64,000 bases of DNA from Lysinibacillus louembei (GTDB lineage Bacteria; Bacillota; Bacilli; Bacillales_A; Planococcaceae): the NCBI RefSeq assembly GCF_033880585.1, contig NZ_CP137624.1, positions 3,445,501 to 3,509,500 on the forward strand, written 5' to 3'. The stretch's first letter is position 1. Each line of letters begins with the position of its first letter. The translations under genes were made by a program, and so were the position numbers. The notes beneath the pieces were generated by a model that was not told the origin of the DNA, ran no database searches, and saw nothing but the letters and a program-made list of their open reading frames with translations. Shown here in pieces: positions 16,173 to 25,360 of the stretch.

Positions 16173-16257
16173 AAATATGCTCCTCTCACGATAAATCGTA
16201 TATGATAGCTATATCGTATCATGTTTAGCTCACATCGACTGTGATTTTTTTAACACT

Positions 16258-16950
16258 TCACAGCTTCTTAATTGCCTTCAAGACAATTTCTGTTGAATGC
16301 TTTGCCGCAGTCGGTAAAAATTCATCAAAGCTAATATTTGATTCTTTTCCTGCAATATCCGATAATGCACGGATGACAACAAATGGTGTGCCAAATTGAT
16401 AGCATACTTGAGCCACTGCTGCCGCTTCCATTTCAACTGCTTTCATTTGAGGGAAGTTTGCGCGAACTGCCTCAGTACGAGTTGAATCTGCCATAAATAC
16501 ATCACCAGAGCAAATAAGTCCAACACCATATTGATGCTCCCCTACTTCTGCAACTGCTTCTTGCGCAATTTCAATTAAACGTGCATCTGCTTGATAGGCA
16601 GCAGGCATACCAGCCATTTGACCAATTTCATAGCCAAATGCTGTAACATCCACATCATGATGGCGTACTTCATCAGAAATAACGACAGCTCCTACTTCAA
16701 GCGCTGTATCAAAGCCACCAGCTGAGCCTGTATTAATCACGACATCTGGTTTAAATTGTTGCAATAATAATGTAGTAGACATGGCAGCATTCACTTTACC
16801 AATACCGCTTTTTAATAGTACGACATCTTTTCCTTCATATGTACCGGCTGTATACTCGCTGCCTGCAATTGTTGTGACAGCTGTATTCGTTAGTGCGGCA
16901 CGCAGTAATTCTACTTCCTGCTCCATTGCACCGATTACGGCAATTTTCAT
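16258..16950 (-). CDS. mtnN: 5'-methylthioadenosine/S-adenosylhomocysteine nucleosidase
   Basis: MtnN cleaves methylthioadenosine and S-adenosylhomocysteine, feeding methionine salvage and LuxS. The 230-residue protein has MKIAVIGAMEQEVELL, the purine-site region VVINTGSAGGFD, ICSGDVFMAD and VEMEAAAVAQVCY with the conserved Glu pair, and RALSDIAG with the catalytic Asp. Typical length. The B. subtilis neighbours (yrrT, mccA, mccB) are absent; here yrrS lies directly upstream. Confidence 0.96.
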   Translation of the reverse strand: MKIAVIGAMEQEVELLRAALTNTAVTTIAGSEYTAGTYEGKDVVLLKSGIGKVNAAMSTTLLLQQFKPDVVINTGSAGGFDTALEVGAVVISDEVRHHDVDVTAFGYEIGQMAGMPAAYQADARLIEIAQEAVAEVGEHQYGVGLICSGDVFMADSTRTEAVRANFPQMKAVEMEAAAVAQVCYQFGTPFVVIRALSDIAGKESNISFDEFLPTAAKHSTEIVLKAIKKL

Positions 16951-16975
16951 TAAATGTTCCTCCTAAAATCGTCAC

Positions 16976-17659
16976 TTACCATGACCCTTCAATTGTGTTA
17001 AGCTTTTCTAATTTTACAGGTTTCCACCCTTCATTGGCAACCCATTCTATACTTACACGGTATTTCTCTGTTTTATCATTTGAAGAAACAACAGCAATCG
17101 CCGTATCAGCACCACCATTATTTTTAATCTGCCAAATAATGCTATTGCTCTGCTCTATCGGCAGTATCGCAAAAATAGTTGCTAGCTTTTCTTCATAATC
17201 AATATGTCCCTCTTGAAAAACAGATGTATGTGGACCTGTTTGTGCAGTTTTCGTTGGCTGCCAATTTGGATTGACAACCACTTCATCTACGAGCGGGTCT
17301 GCAGATTGTGTGATAACATCTGTCGCAGTATTTTCCTCATTAGCATTCTCTGTTTGCTGTGCATCTTCAGAAGATTCAGGCTCATCCACTGCATTTGTGT
17401 CATTTTGAGTCTCTTCGTTTGTGTCATCATTTTGTTCATCTACATCGTTTGTATTTACATCATGATCTGCTTGCTGTTCAGCTGGCTCTTTTTCAACTGC
17501 CTTATCATCACCTGTGAAGAAAATAATATAGCTCGTAATGCCAATTAATACGATAACGAGCGCTATTAAATAATTTAATAACCGATTCATTGGATTTGTT
17601 TTTTGCTGGCGCTGTCTATATTCCGAGCGCGAATTTTTATTTTGTTCATAATCTGCCAT
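16976..17659 (-). CDS. yrrS: YrrS-like membrane protein (DUF1510)
   Basis: A 227-residue protein with a basic N terminus, one transmembrane helix (about residues 31-50), a long Asp/Glu/Asn-rich linker (about 55-115) and a C-terminal DUF1510-type domain (WQPTKTAQTGPHTSVF, ILPIEQSNSIIWQIKNNGG). The gene sits upstream of mtnN and downstream of greA, like B. subtilis yrrS, but the adjacent penicillin-binding protein gene (pbpI) of B. subtilis is missing. Function is not established; the extracytoplasmic domain suggests an envelope role. Confidence 0.82.
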   Translation of the reverse strand: MADYEQNKNSRSEYRQRQQKTNPMNRLLNYLIALVIVLIGITSYIIFFTGDDKAVEKEPAEQQADHDVNTNDVDEQNDDTNEETQNDTNAVDEPESSEDAQQTENANEENTATDVITQSADPLVDEVVVNPNWQPTKTAQTGPHTSVFQEGHIDYEEKLATIFAILPIEQSNSIIWQIKNNGGADTAIAVVSSNDKTEKYRVSIEWVANEGWKPVKLEKLNTIEGSW

Positions 17660-17798
17660 ACATTTCGCCCCTTTATTTCATATATCAATTACACTTTGGC
17701 GTCATTATTTCGGGATTTGGAATCCCCTTTGATCAATTGACGAGCTACTGATTAACAAAGTTCCGAATTAATACACATATACTATATAACGAAATGTA

Positions 17799-17834
17799 CG
17801 AAAAAGCCCAAAAAGTACATTACTTTTCGGACTT
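17799..17834 (-). terminator. greA terminator
   Basis: Minus-strand RNA forms a 14-bp stem with G-U pairs (AAGTCCGAAAAGTA with TACTTTTTGGGCTT), three-base loop, then TTTTTC, 24 bases after the greA stop. The rest of the 198-base gap to yrrS holds nothing else that I could identify. Confidence 0.75.
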
Positions 17835-17857
17835 TTATCTTCACTAATCTAGCATGA

Positions 17858-18349
17858 TTAGCTAATTTTTAAAATCTCAACTTCCATGTCCCCGCCAGGT
17901 GTTGTTAATTTTACTTTATCGCCAACTTTGTGTCCCATTAATGCTTTTGCGATTGGCGAGTCATTTGAAATAAGTCCCTCTAGTGGATCGGCCTCTGCTG
18001 AACCAACGATTGTGTAAGACTCTTCAAAATCAGCACGTTTACCATCAATTAATTCATCAAAAGTAACCGTTTTTCCTAAAGTCACTGTATCAGTTGCAGC
18101 AGACTCGTCCTCAGTAATAATTAATGCATTGCGCAGCATTGACTCGATTGTTGAAATACGACCTTCCACGAAGCCTTGCTCTTCCTTCGCTGAATCATAC
18201 TCTGAGTTTTCTGATAAATCACCAAAGCTACGAGCAATTTTAATGCGCTCTACTACTTCTTTACGCTTTACTGTTTTTAAATGCTCTAATTCTTCCTCTA
18301 ATTTCGCTTTTCCCGCTAAAGTCATTGGATATTGTTTTTCGTTTGACAT
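17858..18349 (-). CDS. greA: Transcription elongation factor GreA
   Basis: GreA rescues backtracked RNA polymerase by stimulating transcript cleavage. The 163-residue protein has an N-terminal coiled coil (about 12-75) with the acidic tip [16 protein letters not shown], and a C-terminal FKBP-like domain ([16 protein letters not shown]). I start at the ATG at 18349; the ATG at 18358 abuts GGAGGA. Normal length. Confidence 0.96.
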   Translation of the reverse strand: MSNEKQYPMTLAGKAKLEEELEHLKTVKRKEVVERIKIARSFGDLSENSEYDSAKEEQGFVEGRISTIESMLRNALIITEDESAATDTVTLGKTVTFDELIDGKRADFEESYTIVGSAEADPLEGLISNDSPIAKALMGHKVGDKVKLTTPGGDMEVEILKIS

Positions 18350-18427
18350 AATACTCATTCCTCCATTGTTGTAAAACTGTACGTTTGTATTTGCATATTT
18401 TATGCAATCGTTTACTTTTTAGAAATC

Positions 18428-18686
18428 ATACTTCAGCCATCTATTGAAGCCCTATAAAGTGAACCTTCAATCAGTGGGGGTTTTCCTCATCCCCCACTGA
18501 TTGGTAGTTTCACCAATCGGGTTTTTACAGGCTGTTTGATCCCCTCTTCAACACCTTGATTTTATCTGCTGTTTTGAAGTAGGGGTCTTACAGCCTGTTG
18601 ATACGGGATAAAGTATGTTGCTAGTAAATGTATGAATGAGCGGGCTTCCGTAGAAGTCGCCCGCCCATTCTATTTGTATACTTCAG
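18428..18686. other. Folded non-coding insert between greA and udk, possible MITE or IS200/IS605 relic
   Basis: The 427-base gap between greA and udk contains four inverted repeats and no gene. They are a 13-bp stem at 18468-18503 (CAATCAGTGGGGG), a competing GATTGG/CCAATC stem at 18499-18518, a long imperfect stem at 18527-18598 closed by ACAGGCTGT/ACAGCCTGT, and an 11-bp stem at 18635-18669 (AATGGGCGGGC on the minus strand). The block is flanked by 9-bp direct repeats ATACTTCAG (18428-18436 and 18678-18686), as a target duplication would be. Subterminal GC-rich hairpins resemble those of IS200/IS605 elements, but those do not duplicate targets. A structured RNA is the other option. Confidence 0.55.
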
Positions 18687-18776
18687 TTAATCGGTCTGAA
18701 ATTACACTAAAAACTGTTTTCTTTATATGCCAACACAGCAAAACTGCATGTTAAATGTAAATACTTCCCTATCATA

Positions 18777-19412
18777 TTATACATTTGATTCAGTTTCAAG
18801 AATTGTTTTAATTTTTGTGACCATCAAATCGATTGCCACACCGTTATCGCCACCTTCTGGTACGATGACATCTGCATAACGCTTTGTTGGCTCAATAAAC
18901 ATATTGTGCATCGGACGTACTGCTGTTAAATATTGTTCAATAACAGAATCTGCTGTACGACCACGTTCTTTAATATCGCGCTGCATACGGCGAATAATAC
19001 GCAAGTCCGCATCTGTATCGACAAATAATTTAATATCCATTAAATCACGTAGTCGCTCATCTTCCAGTACTAAAATACCTTCTAGAATAATGACATCCTT
19101 CGGTTCAACGTGAATGACATCACTTGCACGCGTATGCTGTACATAGTCATACACTGGTTTATCAATTGATTGACGCTCAAGTAGCATGTTAATATGTTCA
19201 ATTAAAAGCTCTGTATCAAATGCTAAAGGATGGTCATAATTCGTTTGTAAACGCTCCTCAAACGTCATATGACTTTGATCTTTATAATAATAGTCTTGCT
19301 CAATCACCACAACAGAATGATCTTTAAATACCTCATAAATGGCACGTGTCACACTTGTTTTACCTGAACAAGAGCCACCAGCGATACCAATAACTACAGG
19401 ACGCTTTGCCAT
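18777..19412 (-). CDS. udk: Uridine kinase
   Basis: Udk phosphorylates uridine and cytidine in pyrimidine salvage. The 211-residue P-loop kinase has [19 protein letters not shown] (Walker A, residues 6-24), [32 protein letters not shown] and [12 protein letters not shown] (lid). It starts directly after the trhP2 stop (TAAATG), so it is co-translated with the U32 genes. The non-coding insert lies downstream of it, before greA. Confidence 0.96.
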   Translation of the reverse strand: MAKRPVVIGIAGGSCSGKTSVTRAIYEVFKDHSVVVIEQDYYYKDQSHMTFEERLQTNYDHPLAFDTELLIEHINMLLERQSIDKPVYDYVQHTRASDVIHVEPKDVIILEGILVLEDERLRDLMDIKLFVDTDADLRIIRRMQRDIKERGRTADSVIEQYLTAVRPMHNMFIEPTKRYADVIVPEGGDNGVAIDLMVTKIKTILETESNV

Positions 19413-20690
19413 TTAGTCATTCTCCTTACGCATCATATTTAATTTTGATAATGGACGATCTACTTTAAACTTTAGAATTTGTAATGGATGACGCGCAACG
19501 TCTAGCTCATTGCCTTCCTCATCCCAAAGCTGGCCTACTGTCATTTGGAACGTCTCGATATCTGGACCGAAAAATTCCACTGTATCGCCAGGTTTGAAAT
19601 AATTGCGTTGCTCCATTGTGACCATTTGTGTTTCTGCATCATAATCCAACACAAGTCCAGCAAAATCCCATTTCACTTTGCCTGCATGGAAGCCAAACAT
19701 TTGCTGCTTGTAGCTCGGCTCGCCTTCAAAGAAAGAGGAAGCTGTTGCACGGTTTGCACAGCGTGATAATTCCTCTAGCCATTCTTTTTTAATCACAAAG
19801 TTTTCTGGGTCTGCACAATAAGCATCAATCACTTTACGATAAACAGATACAACTGTTGCTACATAGTGAATGGATTTCATACGCCCTTCAATTTTTAATG
19901 AATCGATACCTAGCTCAATCATATGTGGAATCGATTCAATCAATTTTAAATCTTTTGGACTCATCGCAAACGGTGCTTCGCCTTCTTGCGTTAACGCCTT
20001 TTCCTCTCCATCGACCTGCTCGTATAAATCATAATCCCAACGGCAAGATTGACAGCAACCACCCCGATTGGAGTCGCGTGCCGTCATATGGTTCGACAGC
20101 GTACAGCGTCCTGAATAGGCAATACACATTGCACCATGCACGAAGGCTTCAATTTCAATATCGACTTCGTCCTTCATTTTTTGCATTTCCACTGCGCCAA
20201 CCTCGCGTGCTAATACAACACGATGTAAACCTTCATCCTTCCAATACTGCACAGCCTTCCAGTTCGATAAAGATTGCTGTGTTGAAAGATGGATTTCTAG
20301 CTTTGGGGCAACGCGGCGGCACGTTTCAATAATCAGTGGGTCCGCTACGATAATACCACGCACGCCAACACGCTCAATGTCACGCAAATAATCTTCAAGC
20401 CCTACCATATTTTCGTTATGGGCAAAAATATTTGTTGTAACATAAATGACAGCGCCATATTTATTCGCAAATTCAACGCCTTCTGCCATTTCCTCAATCG
20501 AGAAATTCCCCGCATTTGAACGTAAGCCAAATTCCTGACCACCGATAAAAACAGCATCTGCCCCGTAATGAACAGCTACTTTTAATTTTTCTAAGCTTCC
20601 TGCTGGTGCTAATAGTTCTGGCTTTTTTGTAATAACCCGCTTGCCATTTACCACTTCGCTTATTTTATCATTTTGAATTAATTCAAGCAT
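19413..20690 (-). CDS. trhP2: tRNA 5-hydroxyuridine synthesis protein TrhP2 (U32 family, YrrO)
   Basis: A 425-residue U32 peptidase-family protein: KPELLAPAGSLEKLKVAVHYGAD near the N terminus, FVHGAMCIAYSGRC, and the four-Cys cluster region including RGGCCQSCRWDYDL. In B. subtilis the YrrN/YrrO pair is needed for prephenate-dependent 5-hydroxylation of U34 in tRNA; here the pair is adjacent to the methyltransferase trmR. The cysteines probably bind an iron-sulfur cluster. Start at ATG 20690, with AAGGAG eight bases upstream; the GTG at 20699 is less likely. Confidence 0.9.
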   Translation of the reverse strand: MLELIQNDKISEVVNGKRVITKKPELLAPAGSLEKLKVAVHYGADAVFIGGQEFGLRSNAGNFSIEEMAEGVEFANKYGAVIYVTTNIFAHNENMVGLEDYLRDIERVGVRGIIVADPLIIETCRRVAPKLEIHLSTQQSLSNWKAVQYWKDEGLHRVVLAREVGAVEMQKMKDEVDIEIEAFVHGAMCIAYSGRCTLSNHMTARDSNRGGCCQSCRWDYDLYEQVDGEEKALTQEGEAPFAMSPKDLKLIESIPHMIELGIDSLKIEGRMKSIHYVATVVSVYRKVIDAYCADPENFVIKKEWLEELSRCANRATASSFFEGEPSYKQQMFGFHAGKVKWDFAGLVLDYDAETQMVTMEQRNYFKPGDTVEFFGPDIETFQMTVGQLWDEEGNELDVARHPLQILKFKVDRPLSKLNMMRKEND

Positions 20691-20706
20691 AGTCCGCACT
20701 CCTTTC

Positions 20707-21639
20707 TTAGTAAACTGTTTCCTTATAAATAAAGCCTGTATCTAGTGGGCGTAGCTCTGGTTGAATTTCTTCAATTTTTGCTAATAGCTCGTCCTTCAAA
20801 TCTTCATACGCATCCTCACCTTGCTCGAAATATGTATCGATTGCTTGGCGGTATAAATTCGTCACTGACACAACATAGTCAAAGCTTTGTAATACGCCAT
20901 CAAATTTAAGTGAATCAATACCTGCTTCAAAAAGCTCTGTTAACTCATCAATGATGCACATATCGTTTGGCGAGAAAATATGCGTGCCGTTGATATCTTC
21001 ATAAATTGGATATTTATTTTTACGCTCTTTATCATGTAAAAACATATTTTTCGAGTCTTTGCGCTGCTCAATCTCCATCACTTCATCGCGATATAAGAAA
21101 TAGTTGCCTAACAGCTTGCGCTTCGATTGGAACATACATGTCATACCGTGCACTTGCACTTCGATTTCATGCTCTGTATTTTCCTTGATTTCAATCACTT
21201 CATCAAGAGAAAGCTCACGCGCTAACACCGCACGTTTCGCACCGCGCTCGCCCCAATAATTTACTTGGAACCAGTTTGTTGCGATTGTTTCTGCACTCCA
21301 ATGTAATGGAATCGTAATACCAAACTCTCTTACTGCCATAACGACTGCTGGGTCACCAAATAATAAAGCATCAACACCGATACGCTGCATTTCTTGCACG
21401 TAAGCCTCTAATGCTTCAATACGGTCATTATGGAAAAGTGCATTCACTGCTACATAGACCTTTTTACCCGCTGCATGAATTAAATTTGTCGCTTCCTCTA
21501 CTTGCGCTACTGTAAATTCACCAGCTAGGCGCAAGCCAAATTGTTGCTCCCCAATAACAAAAGCATCTGCGCCTGCTTCGATTAATGCTTTGACATGCTT
21601 GGTAGATTGGGGCGTTACTAATAACTCAGGTTTCTTCAC
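20707..21639 (-). CDS. trhP1: tRNA 5-hydroxyuridine synthesis protein TrhP1 (U32 family, YrrN)
   Basis: A 310-residue, shorter U32-family paralogue of TrhP2 (KKPELLVTPQSTKHVKALIEAGAD; VQVHGMTCMFQSKRKLLGNY). It lacks the full Cys cluster of TrhP2, as expected for this partner. The start is most likely the GTG at 21639, with GAGGTGA upstream, rather than the TTG at 21660. Its gene follows trmR by five bases and precedes trhP2 by 16, forming one wobble-uridine modification operon with udk. Confidence 0.88.
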   Translation of the reverse strand: MKKPELLVTPQSTKHVKALIEAGADAFVIGEQQFGLRLAGEFTVAQVEEATNLIHAAGKKVYVAVNALFHNDRIEALEAYVQEMQRIGVDALLFGDPAVVMAVREFGITIPLHWSAETIATNWFQVNYWGERGAKRAVLARELSLDEVIEIKENTEHEIEVQVHGMTCMFQSKRKLLGNYFLYRDEVMEIEQRKDSKNMFLHDKERKNKYPIYEDINGTHIFSPNDMCIIDELTELFEAGIDSLKFDGVLQSFDYVVSVTNLYRQAIDTYFEQGEDAYEDLKDELLAKIEEIQPELRPLDTGFIYKETVY

Positions 21640-21644
21640 CTTTC

Positions 21645-22277
21645 TCACCTCTTTAAGCAAATTAATAAACCATCACCAATTGGGAAAAACGCACTCGTAT
21701 AATCTGGGTGCTGTAGTATCCAATTCGTAAATGTGTGTAAATTGCGAATCATCGTCCGCTTTCTTCTAGGTACTTCCTTCATCTCTAAGTCGGACAAGCC
21801 GTGCATATACATATTGTCAATGTACAACACACCACCTGATGGTACAAGTGGTGAATATTTTTCAAAAAACTTTTGATATTGCCCTTTTGCCGCATCAATA
21901 AAGACAGCATCAATTGTTGATGGCAAAGACGCAACGTCAACTTCTAACGCATCGCCTTCAATAACTTGAATGCGCTCCGCCACTTCCGAACGTTCAATAA
22001 ATTTGCGCGCATGTTGTACACGTTCAGCATCGCGCTCGATCGTGACAATTTCACAGTTCGGTAAAGCCATCGCCATGCGCATCGCTGAATAACCTATCGC
22101 CGTGCCAATCTCTAAAATTTTCGCTGGATTTTGAATGCGTAACAATTGATTCAATGCATCAATACCAACTAACTGCATAATTGGTACGTGATGTTCCTGT
22201 GCAAACCTCTCCATCTCCTGTAGCAACGCATTGCGAGGCTGAATAAAGGATGCGATATACGTATCTGATAATTCCAT
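21645..22277 (-). CDS. trmR: tRNA 5-hydroxyuridine methyltransferase TrmR (YrrM)
   Basis: A 210-residue class I O-methyltransferase of the catechol-OMT type: ILEIGTAIGYSAMRMAMA (SAM motif I), EIVTIERD (acidic post-I), VFIDAAKGQYQKFFE and VLYIDNMYMHG with metal-binding residues. In B. subtilis TrmR converts ho5U34 to mo5U34, and the genes for the preceding step lie immediately downstream here. I start at ATG 22277 (MELSDTYIASFIQ) with AAAGGAG upstream; the longer frame to 22343 is not supported. Confidence 0.9.
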   Translation of the reverse strand: MELSDTYIASFIQPRNALLQEMERFAQEHHVPIMQLVGIDALNQLLRIQNPAKILEIGTAIGYSAMRMAMALPNCEIVTIERDAERVQHARKFIERSEVAERIQVIEGDALEVDVASLPSTIDAVFIDAAKGQYQKFFEKYSPLVPSGGVLYIDNMYMHGLSDLEMKEVPRRKRTMIRNLHTFTNWILQHPDYTSAFFPIGDGLLICLKR

Positions 22278-22350
22278 TGTGTAAAACTCCTTTTTACAAA
22301 AAGAAAAAGCGAAACGATGATGTTTACGCCTGTCGCCTATCATGTAAGGA

Positions 22351-22394
22351 GGACTGTCTAGAAATGTAGGCTTAGCCTATTTTTCTGGACAGCC
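22351..22394. terminator. Long hairpin between mltG and trmR
   Basis: GGACTGTCTAGAAA-TGTAGGC and GCCTAT-TTTTCTGGACAGCC pair over about 18 positions with a TTA loop. A U-rich run (TATATTTTATATTT) follows on the plus strand only, so on the minus strand it may be a weak terminator or processing site between mltG and trmR. Confidence 0.45.
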
Positions 22395-22466
22395 CTATAT
22401 TTTATATTTGCTTTAAAAACCACCATCTATAATAGCACGAATTTCGACAGAATGCGAATAATGTTT

Positions 22467-23585
22467 TTAGCGTAAATATTGTTCGATATTCGCTAAATGC
22501 TCATCATACGTTTTCGCAAAGTGGTTTGTACCCTCTTTATCTGCTAAGAAATATAAATAATCCGTTTGCGAAGGATTTAATGCGGCTTCAATTGATACTT
22601 TCCCTGCCCCAGCAATCGGACCTGGTGGCAGTCCCGTATTTTTATACGTATTGTATGGGTTGTCCACTTCTAAATCCTCATATAATACGCGATCTTTATG
22701 TGAGCCAAGTGAATACAGCACAGTTGGGTCTGTTTGCAATGGCATATCAATCGATAAACGATTGTAAAATACGCTCGCAATCGTTTCACGGTCTGTTTGT
22801 GCCGTTGCCTCTTCCTCAAGCAATGAGGCAAATGTCAGCAGCTCATGGGCCGTCATTTCCTTTTCATCTATTATTGAGCGATACTCTGTTACGATATCGT
22901 TCGTTGCACTTAACATTGTTTCAATAATAGCTGTTAATGACGGATTCTCCTCATAAAATGGATATGTTGCAGGATATAAATAGCCTTCTAATGCATAGCG
23001 AATGTTTTCATTATAGATTTCTTCTGTTAATAAATTCGGATACTGCCCCATTAAGCCTTCAATATATGTAGCATCGGTTACTTTATCCATAAATTGCTGT
23101 GCTGTAAAATTCGTATTTTTTTCTATAATTGCTGCGATTTGCTCTAATGTTAAGCCCTCTGGCACCGTCATTGTGAAAACAGGCTCACGGTACACTTTTC
23201 CTGTTTTTAAGCTTTCAATAATTTCATCTAGCGTCATCGCCTTCGTTAGCTTGTAATTCCCAGCTTGGAATTGCGATTCATTTTTAAATTTCGCATAGTA
23301 TTTAAAAATTTGCGCATTTTTCACGACGCCATTTTTCTCTAAAATTTTTGAAATTAATGTGACACCAGACCCCATCGGCACCTCAATCGCAATTTCATCC
23401 GTTGCATTTGGATCTACTGGCTTAAGTGCAGAGCTTACATATTTATAACCAGAGTAACCGCCTATTCCTATAACAATGAGTGCAATCAGCACAATGACAC
23501 TGACAATACGGCGCACAATTTTCACTTCTTTTTTCTTACGTTTCATGTTATCAAACATTTGTTGCTTTTTTGATTCGTTTTCCAC
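22467..23585 (-). CDS. mltG: Endolytic murein transglycosylase MltG
   Basis: MltG cuts nascent peptidoglycan strands and sets glycan length. The 372-residue protein has a basic cytoplasmic N terminus, one transmembrane helix (about residues 25-47), a LysM-like segment (IAIEVPMGSGVTLISKIL) and the YceG domain with the catalytic glutamate in LTFASLLEEEAT, followed by YNRLSIDMPLQTDPTVLY and NTYKNTGLPPGPIAGAG. The start is the GTG at 23585. It lies upstream of the trmR-trhP1-trhP2-udk genes, as yrrL does in B. subtilis. Confidence 0.95.
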   Translation of the reverse strand: MENESKKQQMFDNMKRKKKEVKIVRRIVSVIVLIALIVIGIGGYSGYKYVSSALKPVDPNATDEIAIEVPMGSGVTLISKILEKNGVVKNAQIFKYYAKFKNESQFQAGNYKLTKAMTLDEIIESLKTGKVYREPVFTMTVPEGLTLEQIAAIIEKNTNFTAQQFMDKVTDATYIEGLMGQYPNLLTEEIYNENIRYALEGYLYPATYPFYEENPSLTAIIETMLSATNDIVTEYRSIIDEKEMTAHELLTFASLLEEEATAQTDRETIASVFYNRLSIDMPLQTDPTVLYSLGSHKDRVLYEDLEVDNPYNTYKNTGLPPGPIAGAGKVSIEAALNPSQTDYLYFLADKEGTNHFAKTYDEHLANIEQYLR

Positions 23586-23691
23586 GAGGTAGCCCCCTTA
23601 TTCCACATTAACAGGCAGTCCCGATAGAAAAGCCTATTATTTCTCTTTCATATCATACAAGATAATGCAAGGAGTGACAAATGAAAAAGGA

Positions 23692-23725
23692 AAACGCTAC
23701 TCAGCAAAAGTACCGAGTAGCGTTT
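23692..23725 (-). terminator. Terminator after the tandem DUF1292 gene
   Basis: A perfect 11-bp stem, AAACGCTACTC with GAGTAGCGTTT. On the minus strand it is followed by TCCTTTTTC, 22 bases after the stop. Confidence 0.8.
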
Positions 23726-23746
23726 GTATAATGTGTAAAATAATCT

Positions 23747-24262
23747 TTATTCTGCAACCTCAGCTAATGAAGCAAGCACTTTTTCAACCATCGCCCACTC
23801 TGCCTCTGTTTCAATCGGCAATAGCTCCGATACTTCACCATTTTCACCTGCAATATAAGCAGAGGCGAATACTTCTGAAGGCTCCTCACCTTCTTCATCT
23901 ATCGCGTAAAATAAATAAGATTTTCCTTCAACATCAAAGCGGTGCAAAATGTGGCAATAAATATCTTCGCCATCTTCGTTTGTTAATGTCATATAGTTTG
24001 TTTGGTCATCAGAAAATTCATCAACAAGCGTATTCAACACTTCCTGTACCATTTCCCATTCTGTCTCTGTTTCAAGCGGTGCAAAATCGCTTACTTCACC
24101 GTTATCATCTAGTTCACAGCGCAATGCTGAAATTTCAGCATTTTCTTCACCTTCGATTGTGTAAAGAACATAGGAATGCTCCTCTGCATCGAATGTGAAG
24201 ATGACACGACATACTACTTCCTCGCCCGCTTCATTTAACAGCTTAAAAAATTGTTCATCCAT
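23747..24262 (-). CDS. Protein with two tandem DUF1292 domains
   Basis: A 171-residue acidic protein made of two copies of the DUF1292 (YrzB) fold: FKLLNEAGEEVVCRVIFTFD (1-85) and MTLTNEDGEDIYCHILHRFD (about 90-165). Each ends in the family's PLETETEWEMV / [11 protein letters not shown] motif. It lies directly downstream of a single-domain yrzB and probably arose from duplication of it. The function of DUF1292 proteins is not known; the neighbours (ruvX, yrzL, mltG) are conserved in Bacilli. Confidence 0.85.
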   Translation of the reverse strand: MDEQFFKLLNEAGEEVVCRVIFTFDAEEHSYVLYTIEGEENAEISALRCELDDNGEVSDFAPLETETEWEMVQEVLNTLVDEFSDDQTNYMTLTNEDGEDIYCHILHRFDVEGKSYLFYAIDEEGEEPSEVFASAYIAGENGEVSELLPIETEAEWAMVEKVLASLAEVAE

Positions 24263-24333
24263 TATGAATTCCTCCTTTGTTTTGTCAAAAGGAAAGCAGA
24301 GTTGGCATTGCTGCCTCCCCTGCCTTATTTATC

Positions 24334-24624
24334 CTATTCTTCGCCGTCAAGCTCATCTTCTAATGCATTTAATACGTCTTCGATTAAATCCCATTCTGCT
24401 TCTGTTTCGATTGGCTCTAATTCGCCATCTTCACCGTTTTCAGAAGGTGTAAATGATGAAGCGAAAATTTCTACTTGCCCATCCTCATCCTCTTCTGCAC
24501 CTACTAAAGCATATAAAACGTATGATTTACCGAATTCTTCTGAATCAAAAGTGTGTAATACCTCACAAAGTTGCTCGTTACCGCTCTCATCAATAATTGT
24601 AATATGGCGTTGTTCTTGTTCCAC
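24334..24624 (-). CDS. yrzB: DUF1292 protein YrzB
   Basis: A 96-residue acidic protein with the complete DUF1292 pattern: [49 protein letters not shown] and [18 protein letters not shown]. It matches B. subtilis YrzB closely in length and position. I start at the GTG at 24624, with GAGGTGA upstream. Function unknown. In B. subtilis yrzB follows ruvX directly, but here a 310-base spacer with hairpins separates them. Confidence 0.88.
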   Translation of the reverse strand: MEQEQRHITIIDESGNEQLCEVLHTFDSEEFGKSYVLYALVGAEEDEDGQVEIFASSFTPSENGEDGELEPIETEAEWDLIEDVLNALEDELDGEE

Positions 24625-24633
24625 TCTGGTCAC

Positions 24634-24943
24634 CTCTTCATGTTATTTAGGCATTGCCTATTCATTATACAAAATGAACGGGGCTGCCGAAAAGGAAAAG
24701 CCTTTTCAGTTACCCCATTTGTGTGTCAAAAATTAAGTAGCTGTCTCGAAATTAAGAAATATCCCAAACAACAGGAAATTCAATCTGCTCTCATTTATAT
24801 TTTAAAAATGAAAGTAGCCGCTCAGATACTTAGCCAACTCTTCAAAGAACAGCTTCGCTTTTTTGAACGATGAATTCTTTTCTCTAAAAAGCGAATCATC
24901 ATGTCTGCAAAGTGGTGCGCTAGACCACTTTTTAGGCAAGCCC
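24634..24943. other. 310-base spacer between ruvX and yrzB
   Basis: Contains a hairpin at 24680-24716 (GGGGTAACTGAAAAGG with CCTTTTCGGCAGCCCC on the minus strand) and a second at about 24911-24933 (AAAGTGGT with ACCACTTT). A TATAAT box at about 24665-24670 on the minus strand could be the -10 of a yrzB promoter. Between the hairpins, 24740-24905 has no coding signal that I can support. Confidence 0.45.
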
Positions 24944-25360
24944 TTAATTTTTACTATCTAAGTATCCTTGCAAAATCATCACAGCTGCCATTTTGTCAAT
25001 GACTTGCTTACGCTTTTTACGGCTGACATCCGCCTCGATTAACATACGCTCCGCAGCCATTGTCGTTAATCGTTCGTCCCATAGTGTCACAGGCAGTCCA
25101 AACGTTTCCTCTAAGAGAGCTTTATATCGCTCACTCGCCTCACCGCGAGGACCAACAGTATTGTTCATGTTTTTCGGATAGCCAACAACAAACGCTGTTA
25201 CAGCATATTCCTTTACAAGCTCCTTGATGCGCTCAATTCCAAATTGTTCTTGTGCCTCATCAATTTTCACTGTTTCAATCCCCTGTGCCGTCCAGCCAAG
25301 CGCATCGCTAATTGCGACGCCGACCGTTTTCGTGCCGACGTCTAATCCCATAATTCTCAT
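24944..25360 (-). CDS. ruvX: Holliday junction resolvase-like protein RuvX/YqgF
   Basis: A 138-residue RNase H-fold protein: [20 protein letters not shown] (first Asp), [17 protein letters not shown], and [13 protein letters not shown] with the second acidic pair. YqgF proteins act on Holliday junctions and in 16S rRNA 5'-end processing. It overlaps yrzL by four bases (ATGA), as in B. subtilis yrzL-yrrK, implying translational coupling. Confidence 0.93.
   Translation of the reverse strand: MRIMGLDVGTKTVGVAISDALGWTAQGIETVKIDEAQEQFGIERIKELVKEYAVTAFVVGYPKNMNNTVGPRGEASERYKALLEETFGLPVTLWDERLTTMAAERMLIEADVSRKKRKQVIDKMAAVMILQGYLDSKN

Noticed and set aside
24571-24873. 100-codon plus-strand ORF near yrzB
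   Set aside because: Its first part is antisense to yrzB and its middle part crosses a hairpin. A transposase remnant was considered, but no motif was found.
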